From NCBI RefSeq assembly GCF_017591425.1, contig NW_024465885.1, positions 35,968,501 to 36,032,500 of the forward strand: a stretch of 64,000 bases of DNA, written 5' to 3'. The DNA is from Ochotona curzoniae. Its lineage: Eukaryota; Chordata; Mammalia; Lagomorpha; Ochotonidae. Each line of letters begins with the position of its first letter. Within the stretch, counting starts at the first letter, position 1. Positions 47,346-59,467 of this stretch are shown here, in pieces. The translations under genes were made by a program, and so were the position numbers. The notes beneath the pieces were generated by a model. That model was not told the origin of the DNA, did no database searches, and saw nothing but the letters and a program-made list of their open reading frames with translations.

Positions 47346-49330
47346 TTTATTTTCTATACAGTTCAGATATACAGAAAAAAATTATTAAGTGAGAAGAGTT
47401 ATGTATGGCCAGGGTTTTCTCTTTAATTTACACTAATCTTTATTTTGTTAAAAAAAAAAAAAAATCTGTAGAATAGAGAGAGGCCACCCAAGTGTCATGC
47501 AGTATTTCAATTCCCAAATATCTAAGAGCTGAGAACTGCATCTGTGTCTCTCAAGTGTGTGGCAGGGACTGACTAAATGAACCATTGCCTGGTGCATTTA
47601 ATTTTTCTCTGCTTCTAAGATTAACTAAAGAGAGACAAAAATGTTCTTTACCCAAGCATGTGGAACGTTTAGGTTCTACTTGGCTCAGGTAGAACTCTCC
47701 ATCCAAGTGGCCTCCAAAGTGTACCTCTGCTCCTTGTCACTCTAAATCTCCTGCCTGTCTTTAGCATTCTGTCAAATCCAAAAGGATGGTATGAATTCCT
47801 TGTGTAACAAGCTCTGACAACATGTATGTTGTCTATAGGTAAATACAACACACATGAATTTAAACATTAAATAAGAACAAACATAAGATGTAAATTTTAG
47901 AAAGAGTTAAATAAAATGTCACCAATTTAAAAAATTCCAATGATAATAATGGGTATTGAATTTTCAATATATGTCAGATATGGATATGTATTTCTCATTA
48001 CAAAAAATACTGTTATAACTGAACAATATTTTTAAAAACACTCTTTTTCAAAGTAAATTTTATTTATCTTTTTCTCTATATCCTTAAAATTGTGATTGCA
48101 AATGACAAGTGAAATGAAAGATTGAAATAACCAGTTAGCTCATTCGTAAAAAATGGGCTTTCATTAAATAAGAGCAGATGGTGTAGATACAAAGTGTAGC
48201 CTGCGGGCTCTGTTACTAAAGTGCAACATATGAAAATAAATTGATTTTCAGTGTATGTATTTTAAAACAATGGACACACTTCCTCTAGCAGATGATTCTA
48301 TTTGAAATGTTATATCATTCTTGACAGCTTATTTGACAAAGATATAAAACAAATCTATATATGCAGCAGTTTTTTTACACAAAAGCATTTCTTTATTCTT
48401 GATTTTTCATTATTCACTTTCCTTCATAAATTCTCTGTGGCAGCACACAGTTGCATCTAACTTTGTAAGTGATTTTCAAGTGGAGGCAAGATAATGATTG
48501 AAAAACATATTCTAATAATAATCTCCCAACAGACACGTGTATTTGAACACAGGCATTAAACCTAATTTAAACAATTATGAAATCCAAGTGAAAGAATACT
48601 GTACCCAATTCCTTATGACAATCATAAAAGGAAAAGGGGAGAAAGCAGGAAGATTCAATTGTTTGGGCTATCCATCCTTCAACTCTGAAATGTGCAATGT
48701 AAAGATAAGTACCTATTGCATAGTGCAAGAAAATTTAGTCCAGTCCTAAGTCCAGAAGGCAAGTGCCAGCACAGTCGTACTGAAACAGTGCTGGACAGAA
48801 ACCTACAGCCTGCGTCCTCAGCACAGCACCTGTGGACTGAGCCCATGCAACAAAAGGCACAGCTCCATCACCAATCCCCCAATCTTTGCAATGCGTAAGA
48901 CGTTATTATTATGACAAGAAGAGAGCATAGTTTTGTCTTTATCACCGTAGGAATTTAAAAACAGGATGATTTTTGACATAGATAAATATAATGGTAAAAA
49001 CCGTAATTGCTTAATAAGGCATTTGTATATTCATAATCTAAAACAGCATCACATAATGCATTTAATGTCCATTTTCTTAAATACGGAACCCTTGCTCTGT
49101 CTGTTTCTTTTCTTGAGCAACTTTAAAAGTCCTGTATGATGTAGGCATCTCACTCTCAGTCCAGGCTAGTAGTGGTGCTGCTTTGAGCCTTTCTGATATT
49201 TCTTCAAAGTTGGGTTCAGCTAAGTATTGTCTGTTATTGTATGAAAGTAGCAACATATGTTCTTCCCAGTGAGTCAAATCAAGAGACACATATTGTCAGT
49301 TTGGCTCATTATTCACAATATCAGCTTTTT
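47346..49330. other. AT-rich DNA, no supported gene
   Basis: Includes an A-rich run near 47,451-47,465 and possible SINE debris to about 47,620 too weak to place. A less AT-rich stretch at about 48,745-48,900 is unassigned. Confidence 0.45.
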
Positions 49331-49335
49331 AAAAT

Positions 49336-49665
49336 AAGATTTATTTATTTATTTATTTTTAAGAGGCCAGTTTACAGAGAGAGAGGAGAGACAGAAAAGA
49401 TCTTCCATCCTGTGGTTCATTCTCCAGAAAAGGACAATGGCCGGAGGTGAGCTGATCTGAAGGTGGAAGCCAGGAACTTTGTCCTGGTCTTGCACATGGA
49501 TGCAGGGTCCTAATAATTAGGTCATCCTCTGCTGCTTTCGCGGTCTGTAAGAAGAGAGCTGCATGGGAAGTAGAGCAGCTGGGACAAGACCTGATGCCTA
49601 CATGGACTGCTGGCACTAAAGGGTGGATGATTAGCCTATTAAGCCATGGCACCATGGCATCATAT
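49336..49665 (-). mobile_element. CSINE, older subtype, antisense
   Basis: AAGATTTATTTATTTATTTA tail, GAGAGAGAGGAGAGACAG, AGATCTTCCATCCTGTGGTTC, GGAAGCCAGGAACTTTGTCC and GAGCAGCTGGGACAAGACCT in order, with the head at AAGCCATGGCACC. Confidence 0.9.
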
Positions 49666-51031
49666 CTGCTTTTATCACTTGATGAAGGTGGTCTATTTCA
49701 GTGTTCTCCTTGCCAAGTCAAGGTTTTAGAGATCCCCACTAAGCCAGCCACCATGAAAAGTTGCACAAAATTTGTCCAAAATATCTCATCACATGCCATC
49801 GCTCAAAAAAGTGTCATTGTGTATACAAGTAAAATAAATTATGTTTTAGCTTGAATTGCTGGCAATCAACTGATAGTCTAGCATGCATATTTCAGACTAT
49901 GTAGTTCCTGTAGCTGTAAGCCTTAAGAATTACTCAGTGAATTACTCAGCCTAGGTGGCTAAAGACCTGCCTCAGGCTGACGGTGATGAGTTGGCCTGCA
50001 GTTGCACGTAAGATGGGTAGGAAAGTGAACATAGGACTTTGCCTTGAGCTCAATGCTAGGATGATAAAACACAGAATTGGTAAGATATTAACAGTCTGTA
50101 CCAGAATCTATACATACAGATTCTCCACATCTTTTTCAGTGCCAGGCAGAGACCTACAATGCCACTTTGTTGAATTTATATCTCAAGCAACATCAGGTGC
50201 CAGTGGTGGCAGTGAACATGGACCATGAATCCATCACAGTTCAGGTACAAATATCAGTATCCTGATGCTAATTCTGTGTTGCAATCACATTGACAAAGTG
50301 TAGGTGGCAGATGTGAACAAGCAATGCAGTATTTCTTCCCAAGAAAAATCCCACCACACTATTCCTCCACATTCTAAGTAATTCAACACAGTAAGAACAG
50401 CTTTCCACTCAGAGGAATAAAATTACTGCCTGGCAACACGTGGTTGGTTCCTGCGTGATGACATTTATCAATAATCATGGGGAATCTCAGAATGATTATG
50501 GACAATAGGTCTTGATGTATTCTGGTCCCAGACGGGGTCTTGGAAAGATAGATTTTGCTTTGTGACATCCCCAAATTTCTACAAGAAACAAACTAAATAA
50601 AGATTTGTGAATATCTTAGAGGTGAGCAACCTTAACACTGAAAAAGTGGCAACACACAAACAACAGATACAGAGTGAAACATAGAGAACATAGGGAATCT
50701 GCTACAGACTTTGACAAAACAAATATATTGTTTAGATTTTCTGGAAAAGTAAGAACAAAGATTATGAGTACTGGAATAAATATGTAAGCCTTGAAGGCAC
50801 AGATGGTATTATACAGTAACTGGCAACAAGAGCTTTCAGTAAACTGTGATTTGACTTGATGAGCCAACACAAGGCGCCAAAAGGTTTTAACAGAGCAAGG
50901 GTACCTGCAAACCCTTGGGGAATTTAAGGAAACCAAAGGTTTCAAGAAAATAGAGAAACGATTGAGTGCTGTAACAAGCTTAGCCTCAAATGTGAGTAAA
51001 CAAACAGACACCCTTCAGTAGAAATGTATGC
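49666..51031. other. unique DNA, nothing firm
   Basis: About 50,620-51,030 has the purine-rich composition of degraded retroelement ORF sequence and may continue the fragment seen at 51,330-51,950, but I cannot prove it. Confidence 0.35.
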
Positions 51032-51330
51032 TGGGGCCTGCACTGTGGGATAGTAGCTGAAGGTGATTTCCTCCCATGTTGGATGGACACCGGCTCATCC
51101 ACCTCCATACAGCTTCTCACTGGGAAAACCAGTGTATGGACACTCTTGATGGTGACGTGGGGCTGCTAGATGACATTCCTGGCTCCTGAATTCAGTTTGG
51201 TACAGCATTATTCATTGCATTGCAGCCACCTCTCTTTCTCTTTCTCTCTCTCTCTCTGTCTCTCTCTCTCTCTCTCTTTCTCTCTGTCTCTCCACTCTGA
51301 CTTTCAAATAAGTAAATACATGTTTTAACA
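51032..51330 (+). mobile_element. older CSINE with CT-expanded tail
   Basis: GGGGCCTGCACTGTGGGATAG head, GGACACCGGCTCATCCACC B-box region, CTGGCTCCTGAATTCAGTTTG, then a (CT)n expansion at 51,229-51,299 and CTTTCAAATAAGTAAATACA. Confidence 0.88.
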
Positions 51331-51950
51331 GGAAATCTATCAAGCAAAACTTACAAGCATGATGAAGGCATAAGCAGTAGAATAAACCAAAAAGGAGAAA
51401 TAATAATTCAAAGGTAGGAATATTGAAAATATGTATTGAAATGAGAAAAAATACATGAGAGGAATTACAGAATCTTACAGAAATTTTGGGAAACCATGAA
51501 TATATTTGCTATTGGAGTCATTGGAGTTCAAGAAGGACTTTAAACTGCCAACAGCATAGAAAGGCCATTGTAATAGAAAGTTAACTGAAATATTCTCCAG
51601 TGCAGAATAACTCTGGATACAGGAAGGTCAAAGTTTGCAGTTACTCCAGGATATATGATAAAAAATTCTAATTTTAAGAGAATTAAAATGTAGTGAAAGA
51701 AAAGAGAATCTACATACCCAACCTAATTCGGCTACCAGCATACACCTAATAACAGCCATTTCAGCAAAAACATTGAAGTGTAGAAGAGATAGAAATGAGA
51801 TTTCAACTGTTTGGAAAAAAATGTCAACCTAAAATATGATTTAGGTATGAAGGATACATAGATAAATTCTAAGAAAAAAAAAAGCTAAGAAATGAGTCAC
51901 TACTGTGTTTTTCATTGAGGGAATGCTAAAGAGTTTTATTTAAAACATCA
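51331..51950 (+). pseudogene. possible ancient L1/HAL1 ORF1-like fragment
   Basis: Purine-rich, stop-riddled sequence. GGAGTTCAAGAAGGACTTTA (a V-Q-E-G word at the GVPEG position) and, some 280 bp later, ATGTCAACCTAAAATATGAT followed by GGTATGAAGGATAC (a QPKI...RYEG word, as in the L1 ORF1 end) are in the order and roughly the spacing of the ORF1 RRM and C-terminal domain. Weak evidence, older than the copies at 8.4 and 38.3 kb. Confidence 0.35.
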
Positions 51951-52709
51951 TTTTGGTAATGAGAAAGTTTTAGAAACTATAGCATATATATTATGCACAT
52001 AACATATATAATATATGCTACAATATATAAGGACAACAAAAGCAAAACAGTGAATGATAATCATAATACTATATTAACATGTAGACAATATGGGAAGATG
52101 ATGCATGAAAAATTCAAGTTGTGTGGAGAAACACAATGAAAGTATAGATTTCTTATTGGCATTTCATCTCTTGTCCTGTCAAGTCTTTCAGTAATGACAA
52201 AAAGCTATCATTTCAAAAATAATTTGTTATGTGCAAGATATTTTTTCGTCACCATGGCGGCCACATAATAGTAATCTACAGTGTATTTCCTCTAACATGA
52301 TAAGCAATAAATCAATATCCACTACTTTAGAAAATCACTTGTAAAGGAAGACAGTAAGAGAGGGAGAAAAAAAGAAATTATGATGAAACAAGAAAATAAG
52401 CATCACAATGTTACTAAGATCATTCAGATCCACAAGTCCCTGAAATTTCACTAGATATAGTCCTACACTCAAAATTGAATTAAATATACAGGCATAGTTT
52501 ATATCATCCTGAAATTTACATTTTGGTGGAGAAGTGATAAAGAATATAAGTGCAATATTTGATTTAAGGTGACAGGTAGGAGACTGATCATAGAAAACAG
52601 AGAATGAATAAATATGAGCTATGGTAATCTTAGGTGGTACATCAAAAATCCCTGCACTGAAGGCATGTATTTGAGAAGCAATGTATTGAGTTTTAGAGAA
52701 TTATATACA
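51951..52709. other. AT-rich DNA with a TA-rich hairpin
   Basis: An imperfect inverted repeat lies at about 51,979-52,020 (AGCATATATATTATG against ATATAATATATGCT). Otherwise nothing recognised. Confidence 0.5.
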
Positions 52710-52710
52710 G

Positions 52711-53292
52711 GGGCCAGCACAATGGCTCAACTGCCGGCATGCTATATGGGTGCTGCTTAGTGTACCAGTTGCTCCATTTCCAATCCAACTCATTTATTTT
52801 TTTAAGATTTATTTGTTTTTATTGGAAAGGGGGATATAGAGAAAGGAAGAGAGACAGAGAGGAAGATCTTCCACCCGATGGTTCACTCCCCAAGAGGCCG
52901 CAACAGCTGGTGCTGTGCCAACCTGAAGCCAGGGGCCAGGAGCGTCTTCCGAGTCTCCCACATGAGGGTACAGGGTCCCAAGGTATTGGGTCATCCTCGA
53001 CTGCTTTTCCAGGCCACAAACAGAGAGCTTGATGGGAAGTGGGGCTGCCAGGATATGAACTGGCACCCATATGGGATCCTGGCGTGTTCAAGGTGAGGAC
53101 TTTAACCACTACACTTTTGCGCTGGGCCCCAATTCAACCCATTATTAATGGTCTGAGAAAGTGGTAGGAGACCTGGTCTGGCTACTTGGTCCAGCTGTTG
53201 CAGGCATTTGGAGAATGAACCAGTGGATGGAAGATCTTTCCTTCTCTTTGTTCTTTTCTGCATAAATATCTTTCTAATAAAAACAAATATTT
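52711..53292 (+). mobile_element. older CSINE interrupted by an inverted CSINE
   Basis: The head (GGGGCCAGCACAATGGCTCA) runs to 52,796 and the 3' part (TGGTCTGGCTACTTGGTCCAG to TCTTTCTAATAAAAAC) resumes after 53,146. The interruption is the inverted copy at 52,797-53,129. The middle of the older element between the parts is also partly lost. Confidence 0.88.
52797..53129 (-). mobile_element. CSINE nested in a plus-strand CSINE
   Basis: Inverted full-length copy from TTTTTTTTAAGATTTATTTG to GCGCTGGGCCC. Target-site duplication CAATCCAACTCATTTA (52,781) against CAATTCAACCCATTAT (53,130), diverged, so both insertions are fairly old. Confidence 0.94.
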
Positions 53293-53304
53293 TATCTGGT
53301 TTAC

Positions 53305-53605
53305 TTATTTTTAAGAAGCATGGAGGAAGCAAGAAACAAAGAAGAGAGGAGGGTCCCACATCTGCAGGATTGTACTTCAGTTATCCACATACACCTGCCA
53401 GGCACAGAGAAGCCAGCAGTCCTGAACTGAGTCAGCGTCTACCACAAGTATGGCAAGAATCCAAATTCTTTGGTCCTCAACTGACAGTTACCAGGATGCA
53501 CACTAAAAAAAACTGGAATCAGGAACTGGCCTGGGAGTTGAATTGATTCATCCTGAAATGGGTTGCCAGTAGCCCAAGCAGTATCGTAATTGCTGTGCAA
53601 AAATA
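53305..53605 (-). mobile_element. ancient CSINE, antisense
   Basis: GAGAAGCCAGCAGTCCTGAAC, ACTGGAATCAGGAACTGGCC, GTTGCCAGTAGCCCAAGCAG and GTATCGTAATTGCTGTGC match the antisense order of an old CSINE subtype (ATCAGGAAC...GGATGCCAGCATCCCAAGCAGTGGCTTAACCGCTGTGC). Confidence 0.6.
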
Positions 53606-55050
53606 TCTCTCATCTTTTTTAAGTTAATCCATTTCACAGAAAGTATTCAGATTCCAATTTCTCATTGAATTTCTTACAATATAGAAGAAGCATGTTGCAT
53701 TGCCACCTCTTTGCATCGTGTCCCTTTATGTCATGCCATGCAGTGAAAACCATCCAGACAGTTTTCAAGTTTGTTTTTGCGTCATGAGAAGCTCTATAGG
53801 TGAAAGAGATGAAAACGAGTTTCTCTCTTTAAATAGGTGGGAAAGGCAGCTGTTTTCTATTCCAAAAAGATTTCATCCTTACTCCAAGTTTTGTTTATAT
53901 AAGTCACCCTTCTCTTTGAATTGAGTGGTTTTCTCAGTCACAGAGTTTATGCCATAGAGATGCCTCAAACTTCCAGATCTGCGTCTCTACAAATTACACA
54001 TTAGTCACCCAGCAACACGTAGTTCAACTCAAAACACCTAGGTAAGGATGTAGCGTCTTGGCCTTAGAGATAGATGAGATGACGTTTATTAGGATTACAG
54101 CAAATAGCTACCCCAAAAGCTTCAAGTCAAATTCTCATGGTATATATTGAGCCTCAAGAAGAAATGAGTTTTCTTCACTTTTTTTAGTGTTTTTTACAGA
54201 AAAACCTAGATTCCAAGAAAATTTTATGTCACCTCAATACGTAATTATGCCAGAATAAATAAGGCATATGGTAAATCATAGATTAGAATATCTCACTCAA
54301 AATTCCTACACTGGTATTCTGCACTGAAATAATTTACCTTTTCTTAATTAGACGTTTCCCCATTAAAAACTATAATTACTCTGGCATTATTTGTCATCAA
54401 TTATGAAGTTTAAAAGATAAATTAATATTATAGGACTTCACTAAAAACTGTATATTGTCAATGTTAAATATTTTCTAAGGAATTAAAATTATTCAAAGCA
54501 TAAAGTGACACAGCATTTGGATGGACAGTTTTTTAAACAAGGCATAATTGAAGCTTTGGGAAAAGATGCAAGTGTTTTCAAATGGCCCAATTCACATTCT
54601 GTGAGGGACATCAAAGGCGCTGAGCTCAACCAGGTCAATGGCTGTGGAATCACCAAGGGCTGAGCATTTGCGTTGAAATTGTCCTTCCCAATTACTCAAC
54701 AGAGTTACCCATCCAACAGCCTTCCTTTCAGGTTGATAGAAATGAGTTTAGTACAGCCTGCATTTATCATTTCCGCAAATATTTATTGGACAACTCCACT
54801 GTTCCTGACCTGTAGGTAAGCTGTGTAGTGAGGAAGAAAATTGTAAGCAGTGCAGCTAGTTTGACATGAATTTCTTGAAGAGCCATTTACAGGAAGTATG
54901 GACCCCTAAATAAACAAGCAAACAGTTCTACCAACTCTGTGTCCTGGGAACTTTTGATACAGGATATCGGCATCATGGCTATTCTACTTAATACTACATC
55001 AAACACCAGCAGTCCAATCTTGCTGTCCATGCCACAAAAATTGAATTACC
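53606..55050. other. AT-rich DNA
   Basis: A CGCAAATATTTATTGGACAA word with a following CTGACCTGTAGGTAAGCTGTG at about 54,772-54,825 recalls old L2 antisense sequence, but it is too short to annotate as an element. Nothing else recognised. Confidence 0.4.
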
Positions 55051-55065
55051 TCTTATGCTGATTTT

Positions 55066-55389
55066 TTTTAAGATTTATTTTTATTATTTTTTTTATTGGA
55101 AAGGCGGATATACAGAGAGGAGAGACAGAGAGGAAGATCTTCCGTCCAATGATTCACTCCCTAAGTGAGCACAACAGCCCATGCTATTCCGGTCCAAAGC
55201 CAGGAGCCTCTTCCCGGTCTCCCACGCGGGTGCAGGGTCCCAAAGCTTTGGGCCGTCCTTGACTGCTTTCCTGGGCCACAGGCAGGGAGCTGGAAGGGAA
55301 GCGGGGCTGCCGGGATAGAACTGGCGGCCATATGGGATCCCAGGGCGTGCAAGGCAAGGACTTAACCACTGTGCCACGGCGCTGGGCCC
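55066..55389 (-). mobile_element. young CSINE, antisense
   Basis: Near-consensus copy: GGAAAGGCGGATATACAGAG, GGAAGATCTTCCGTCCAATG, CGCGGGTGCAGGGTCCC, ending CACGGCGCTGGGCCC. Target-site duplication TCTTATGCTGATTTT (55,051) against TCTATGCTGATTTT (55,390), one base of length difference. Confidence 0.96.
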
Positions 55390-55403
55390 TCTATGCTGAT
55401 TTT

Positions 55404-57000
55404 ATACTCAAAATGACCAGAAATATATTCACAGCAGAGATCCATGTAAAACAAAACATATGGGTAGATGAGTATACACAAGTCAAGATTTAAGCTTTTT
55501 AATGATTTAAGATTATAATCAAACCCCAGATTTAAAAAAAAAACTCATGTTTTTTTCCGAAGAACATGTTTCTATAAATACAAATAAGAACTATAGAAAT
55601 TGGGACACTTTGTTTTTTTGAAGTATTTAGGAATAGCATATGACCAAGAAGTTTCCCTTTACCTTCACTAAATCTCATATATGTTGATACCTATATCTTC
55701 AGCCCCATCTTATTTCTTTTGGAAATGTTTTGCTTAATTTTTTTTTTGGTGATAATTAACATGGAAAAAGAGTAATAATCATAATAGCACTAATTATAAA
55801 TAACATTACTGATATAAATTGAGAGAAAATTTGGGAAAATGATTTTAAACAGGAAATGGACTTCTCAAGTGATGGCTTGCGTATAGGTTTTATATCGGTC
55901 AACAGGCTGAAACAATTGCAGAGATTAGCAGAACCAGAGACCAACAGAAACTTAACTCAAGTTAAAAGCAACAGTTCCTAAAAGCAGTTATGCAGTGTTT
56001 TTAAATCATGCATTTGCAGCGATTTTGTAGCACATAACTAAATCATGTAAGTGGATTTCATATGGATGGATGATGGAAGGAAGGAAGGAGGGAGGGAGGG
56101 AGGGAGGGTAGAATGTGAAACGATCTTGTGTCTGTATTTGTGGTAACCCAGGGGTCAAGAATGTCTATAATCGGTCCTCTTTTATCTCATGTATGACTCA
56201 ACGATAGGTAAGAATGCAAAATTTAGTAATAATTAGTGTTTGAAATGTGTATTTTATGTCACTTCAAGTTTAAAAAACTATTTCCCAAGGTATAATTTTT
56301 ATTAGAATAAAGCTACTATGTCTTTCTCCATAAACGGTAATTGACATCATTCCAAAGACCACCAATTTATGCAAGAATTTTCTCCTTTAAAGGTTGCCAA
56401 AAGAAATTATAGCCAAAAATGGGGTTATAAAAACTTTTTAACATAAGCTCTTTGTTTTTCATCCATCAAAGCTTGTTCCCTTTCTGCATGTAAGCAGCTG
56501 GCGGCATTGATTCCCCAGTGGCATACAAGCAGAACACTAAATGAATGCCAGATGAAAAATAAATGGTCACATTTAAGTAGAAAATATGACAAGTGCATAT
56601 GTTATTTATGGTAGTTATTCCTTGAACCAACAAATACAAGGAAGCGTTTTCAAGTAAAGATCTACTGAGCCTACTCACATATACATAAATCAAAATGGAT
56701 ATTTCATGATATCGATGTGGATAACTCATCCCAAGTGTTATTTTATTTGAAAAATATGTGAATAAATAAAAGAATATGGGGACTAAATTTGTCTTGTCTT
56801 TCTGTCTGCCAACAATCCTTTTTTTCTTTGAGAGAATAAATCCAGTACTTGTGTTTTAAGAAGAAATTTATTTTCATGTAATTTTTACATTTGGTTACTT
56901 ATTCCTGTAATTTCATTTTTGTGTACCGCATTCCATCAGCCATCCAAATGAGAACATTTATTTTGAGAAACCCTAAAAGGTTTGATCAAATCATTCAATG
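55404..57000. other. AT-rich DNA, no supported gene
   Basis: Contains the G-rich microsatellite at 56,075-56,108. Otherwise nothing recognised. Confidence 0.5.
56075..56108 (+). repeat. GGAA/GGGA microsatellite with G-quadruplex pattern
   Basis: Three GGAA units then five or six GGGA units. Several GGG runs separated by a single A match the classic G-quadruplex pattern. Confidence 0.9.
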
Positions 57001-57002
57001 TA

Positions 57003-57318
57003 GGTACAGACATTGTGGCACAGCAGTTTTAACCACCACTTTTGACAACAAGCATCTCATGTCAGAGTTCAAGTTCAAGCTCCAACTATTACACCTCAGA
57101 TTCAGCTTCCCATTAATGTATCCTGGGAGAAATCCAGTGAAGGTCTAACTGCCTGGACCAGTTCCACCCCCTAGAGACTCAGGAGGACTGCTGAGCTCCT
57201 AAGCTACTGCCGTAGGCATGACCCAATCGTAGCTGTTACAGGCATTTGTTAGAGAAATTCAGAGGCTAGAAGAGTCTCTCTCCTCCTCTCTCTCTCTTCT
57301 CTCTCCTTTCCTCTCTGT
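57003..57318 (+). mobile_element. ancient CSINE
   Basis: ACAGACATTGTGGCACAGCAG head with A box, CAAGCATCTCATGTCAGAG, GACTCAGGAGGACTGCTGAG, TAGCTGTTACAGGCATTTGT and a (CT)n-rich tail. Old subtype. Confidence 0.75.
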
Positions 57319-57401
57319 TGATCGTTGCAGCAGCAGTGTAGCTATCTTAACTACTGTTTTGTTTCAAATCTTTATCACATATTTTTAGATTTTTTATTGA
57401 T

Positions 57402-57675
57402 GTGGTCTAGCATTGCGGTGCAGTGGATAAAGCTGCTTGTAGTGCTGGTGTCCTATTCGACAGCTTATTTGTTTTCTTGTTGTCCTGCTTCCAGTCCATT
57501 ACCTGTTAGTGGCCTGAGAAAAGTTAATTCAAGATGACCCATGCATGTGAGTGCCTAAAAGAAAATCCTGGCTCTTGTCATTGGCATAGCCTTCTAATGC
57601 CAACTGAGATGCCGATTAGCAGATAGAAGATCTCTATTTCTTCTTTTTTCAGCATAATAAATAAGTCTTTAAAAA
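57402..57675 (+). mobile_element. old CSINE
   Basis: TAGCATTGCGGTGCAGTGGAT head, GTAGTGCTGGTGTCCTATTC, TGTCCTGCTTCCAGTCCATT, GGCATAGCCTTCTAATGCCA, GCAGATAGAAGATCTCTATT and AATAAATAAGTCTTTAAAAA. Confidence 0.8.
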
Positions 57676-57952
57676 TAACTATTCATTTGATAGGTAGAGA
57701 GATGAGGGAGATTTGCTGATTCACTCCCCAAGGACTGGAAAGAGCTAAAGAAAGAAGCTTACCACCAGGAACTCAGTCTGCTTCTCCAATAGATTGGCAA
57801 GATACCAGACTCTTGAGCTGTTACCAGGTTTCTCTAAGGGCACACATTGGCATTAAGTCTGAAATCTGGAGCAAGAGCCAGGGATTGAACCTATGTCATC
57901 CAGTGTGAGGAGGGGACATGGTAACCAGCAGCTTAAATGCTAGTCCAACTAT
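57676..57952 (-). mobile_element. old CSINE, antisense, tail-to-tail with the previous copy
   Basis: ATTTGATAGGTAGAGAGATGA, CTGATTCACTCCCCAAGGAC, CCAGGGATTGAACCTATGTC (inverted B box) and GCAGCTTAAATGCTAGTCC. With the copy at 57,402 it forms an inverted pair with almost no spacer. Confidence 0.75.
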
Positions 57953-58320
57953 GTATTTCATATTTATTTCTAAATACATTCTTTTTATCTTTCTGAAATA
58001 AATATTAACACATTATTTTGTCACACTTGATATTAGTTATTAATATTAAATCTGAAACTTGGAGGCCAATTTCCTCCAGTGATATTTATCTTTGTTCCCT
58101 TATGGAGGACTTAACTCCCATGAGCTTTATTCTAATAGCAGCATCTAATAGAAAGTGATATTAAATATCATGATTATAGTAGGACATGCCTGGGCAATTC
58201 ATTGAGGGGAACTTTAATTTTCTCTGAATGGATTTAGGATTTTTTTAAAGGATAAATCTCTACCTCAACTGCCCTATAAAATTGCCTGTGTTTTATATTA
58301 ATAGTGGTGGTTTTTAGAAC
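57953..58320. other. AT-rich DNA, nothing recognised
   Basis: No supported feature. Confidence 0.5.
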
Positions 58321-58321
58321 T

Positions 58322-58445
58322 TCTTTTAAAGAAAAGATTTAGTTTTTTGTGAGAAAAGCAGATTTGCAAAAAGGAGAAAGACCTTCTGTCCTCTGATTCA
58401 CTCCCCAAATGACCACAATTGCAGAAAATGAGCCTATCGCTGGCA
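58322..58445 (-). mobile_element. truncated CSINE tail half, antisense
   Basis: AAGATTTAGTTTTTTGTGAG, AAAAAGGAGAAAGACCTTCTG, TCCTCTGATTCACTCCCCAA and GACCACAATTGCAG. The core and head are absent. Confidence 0.65.
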
Positions 58446-59110
58446 AGTCAAAACTTACAATATCAGAGATGACTAAATATTTAAGAACCAATAAACATTT
58501 GATCTGCCCAAATTATGTATGTATCTGACAGACTTAAGGCTGATGCTATTTTGTTCTATTTTGTTCACAGGTAATCATGAACCAAATCATATATTTTCAC
58601 AACTGATTTCAGCCTTAGATTTTCCCCAGAGATTCAGAACAGATTTCTGCCTTTGATAAACAACATTTGTAAACAAATTGCTTTAGTAAACAAAAAAGGC
58701 AAGTCACATGCTTGGTCAATTTACTAGGGAAATTTGCCATACTAATAAAAACGAAATTCATCCTAACTAGTTAGCTCTATTAATTCATATTACAGATGAA
58801 CTATCTGCCATGTCACCTTATCTCAAACATGAAAAGAATACCCACATGACCCAGAACTTTACAAATCTTTGTTGAGATTTGGTTGAACATCATCTTGGCT
58901 TTCACATTCTTATGTATATTAAATTGAAAGTGAGATAATCTTTCCTTCTAATTTTTATTAATATGATAATGCCTAAGTATAGTCTAAAGAAATGTTGATA
59001 TATTACTTCACTGAATCACATCATATACATTGAAATGTACATTTATTCCCCATGTTTCAATCATTATCATGAACCCTAAATTTTGTGATATTATTGAACT
59101 TGTTTTTAAA
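58446..59110. other. AT-rich DNA, nothing recognised
   Basis: No supported feature. Confidence 0.5.
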
Positions 59111-59124
59111 TAAAGCATACATGT

Positions 59125-59454
59125 GGCACCTGGCACGGTAGTTGAGCAACTGGAGTCCTCTCCTTAGACACTCAGGGATCCCATACAGGCTCTGGTTCTA
59201 GTCCCCGCTGCCCTGCTTCCCTTCTAGCTCCCTGCTCGTGGCCTGGGAAACAGTCAAGGACAACCCAGGACTTTGGGACCCTGCTCCAGAGTGGGAGACC
59301 TGGAGGAGGTTCCTGGCTCCTGGCTTCGGATTGGATCAACTATGGCCATTGTGGCCGGTTGAGGAATGAATCATTGGACAGACGATCTTGTTCTCTCTCT
59401 CTCCTCCTCTCTGTGTATCTGATTTTTTTTGATAAAAATAAACAAATATTTTTA
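59125..59454 (+). mobile_element. CSINE
   Basis: GGCACCTGGCACGGTAGTTG head, GGTTCTAGTCCC B box, TGGCTCCTGGCTTCGGATTGG, and a GATAAAAATAAACAAATA tail. Target-site duplication AAAGCATACATGT (59,112-59,124) against AAAGTATGCATGT (59,455-59,467), 11 of 13. Confidence 0.94.
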
Positions 59455-59467
59455 AAAGTATGCATGT

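Noticed and set aside
54765..54830. L2-like word in AT-rich DNA
   Set aside because: Only about 50 bp with several mismatches. Not enough to annotate an element without an alignment.
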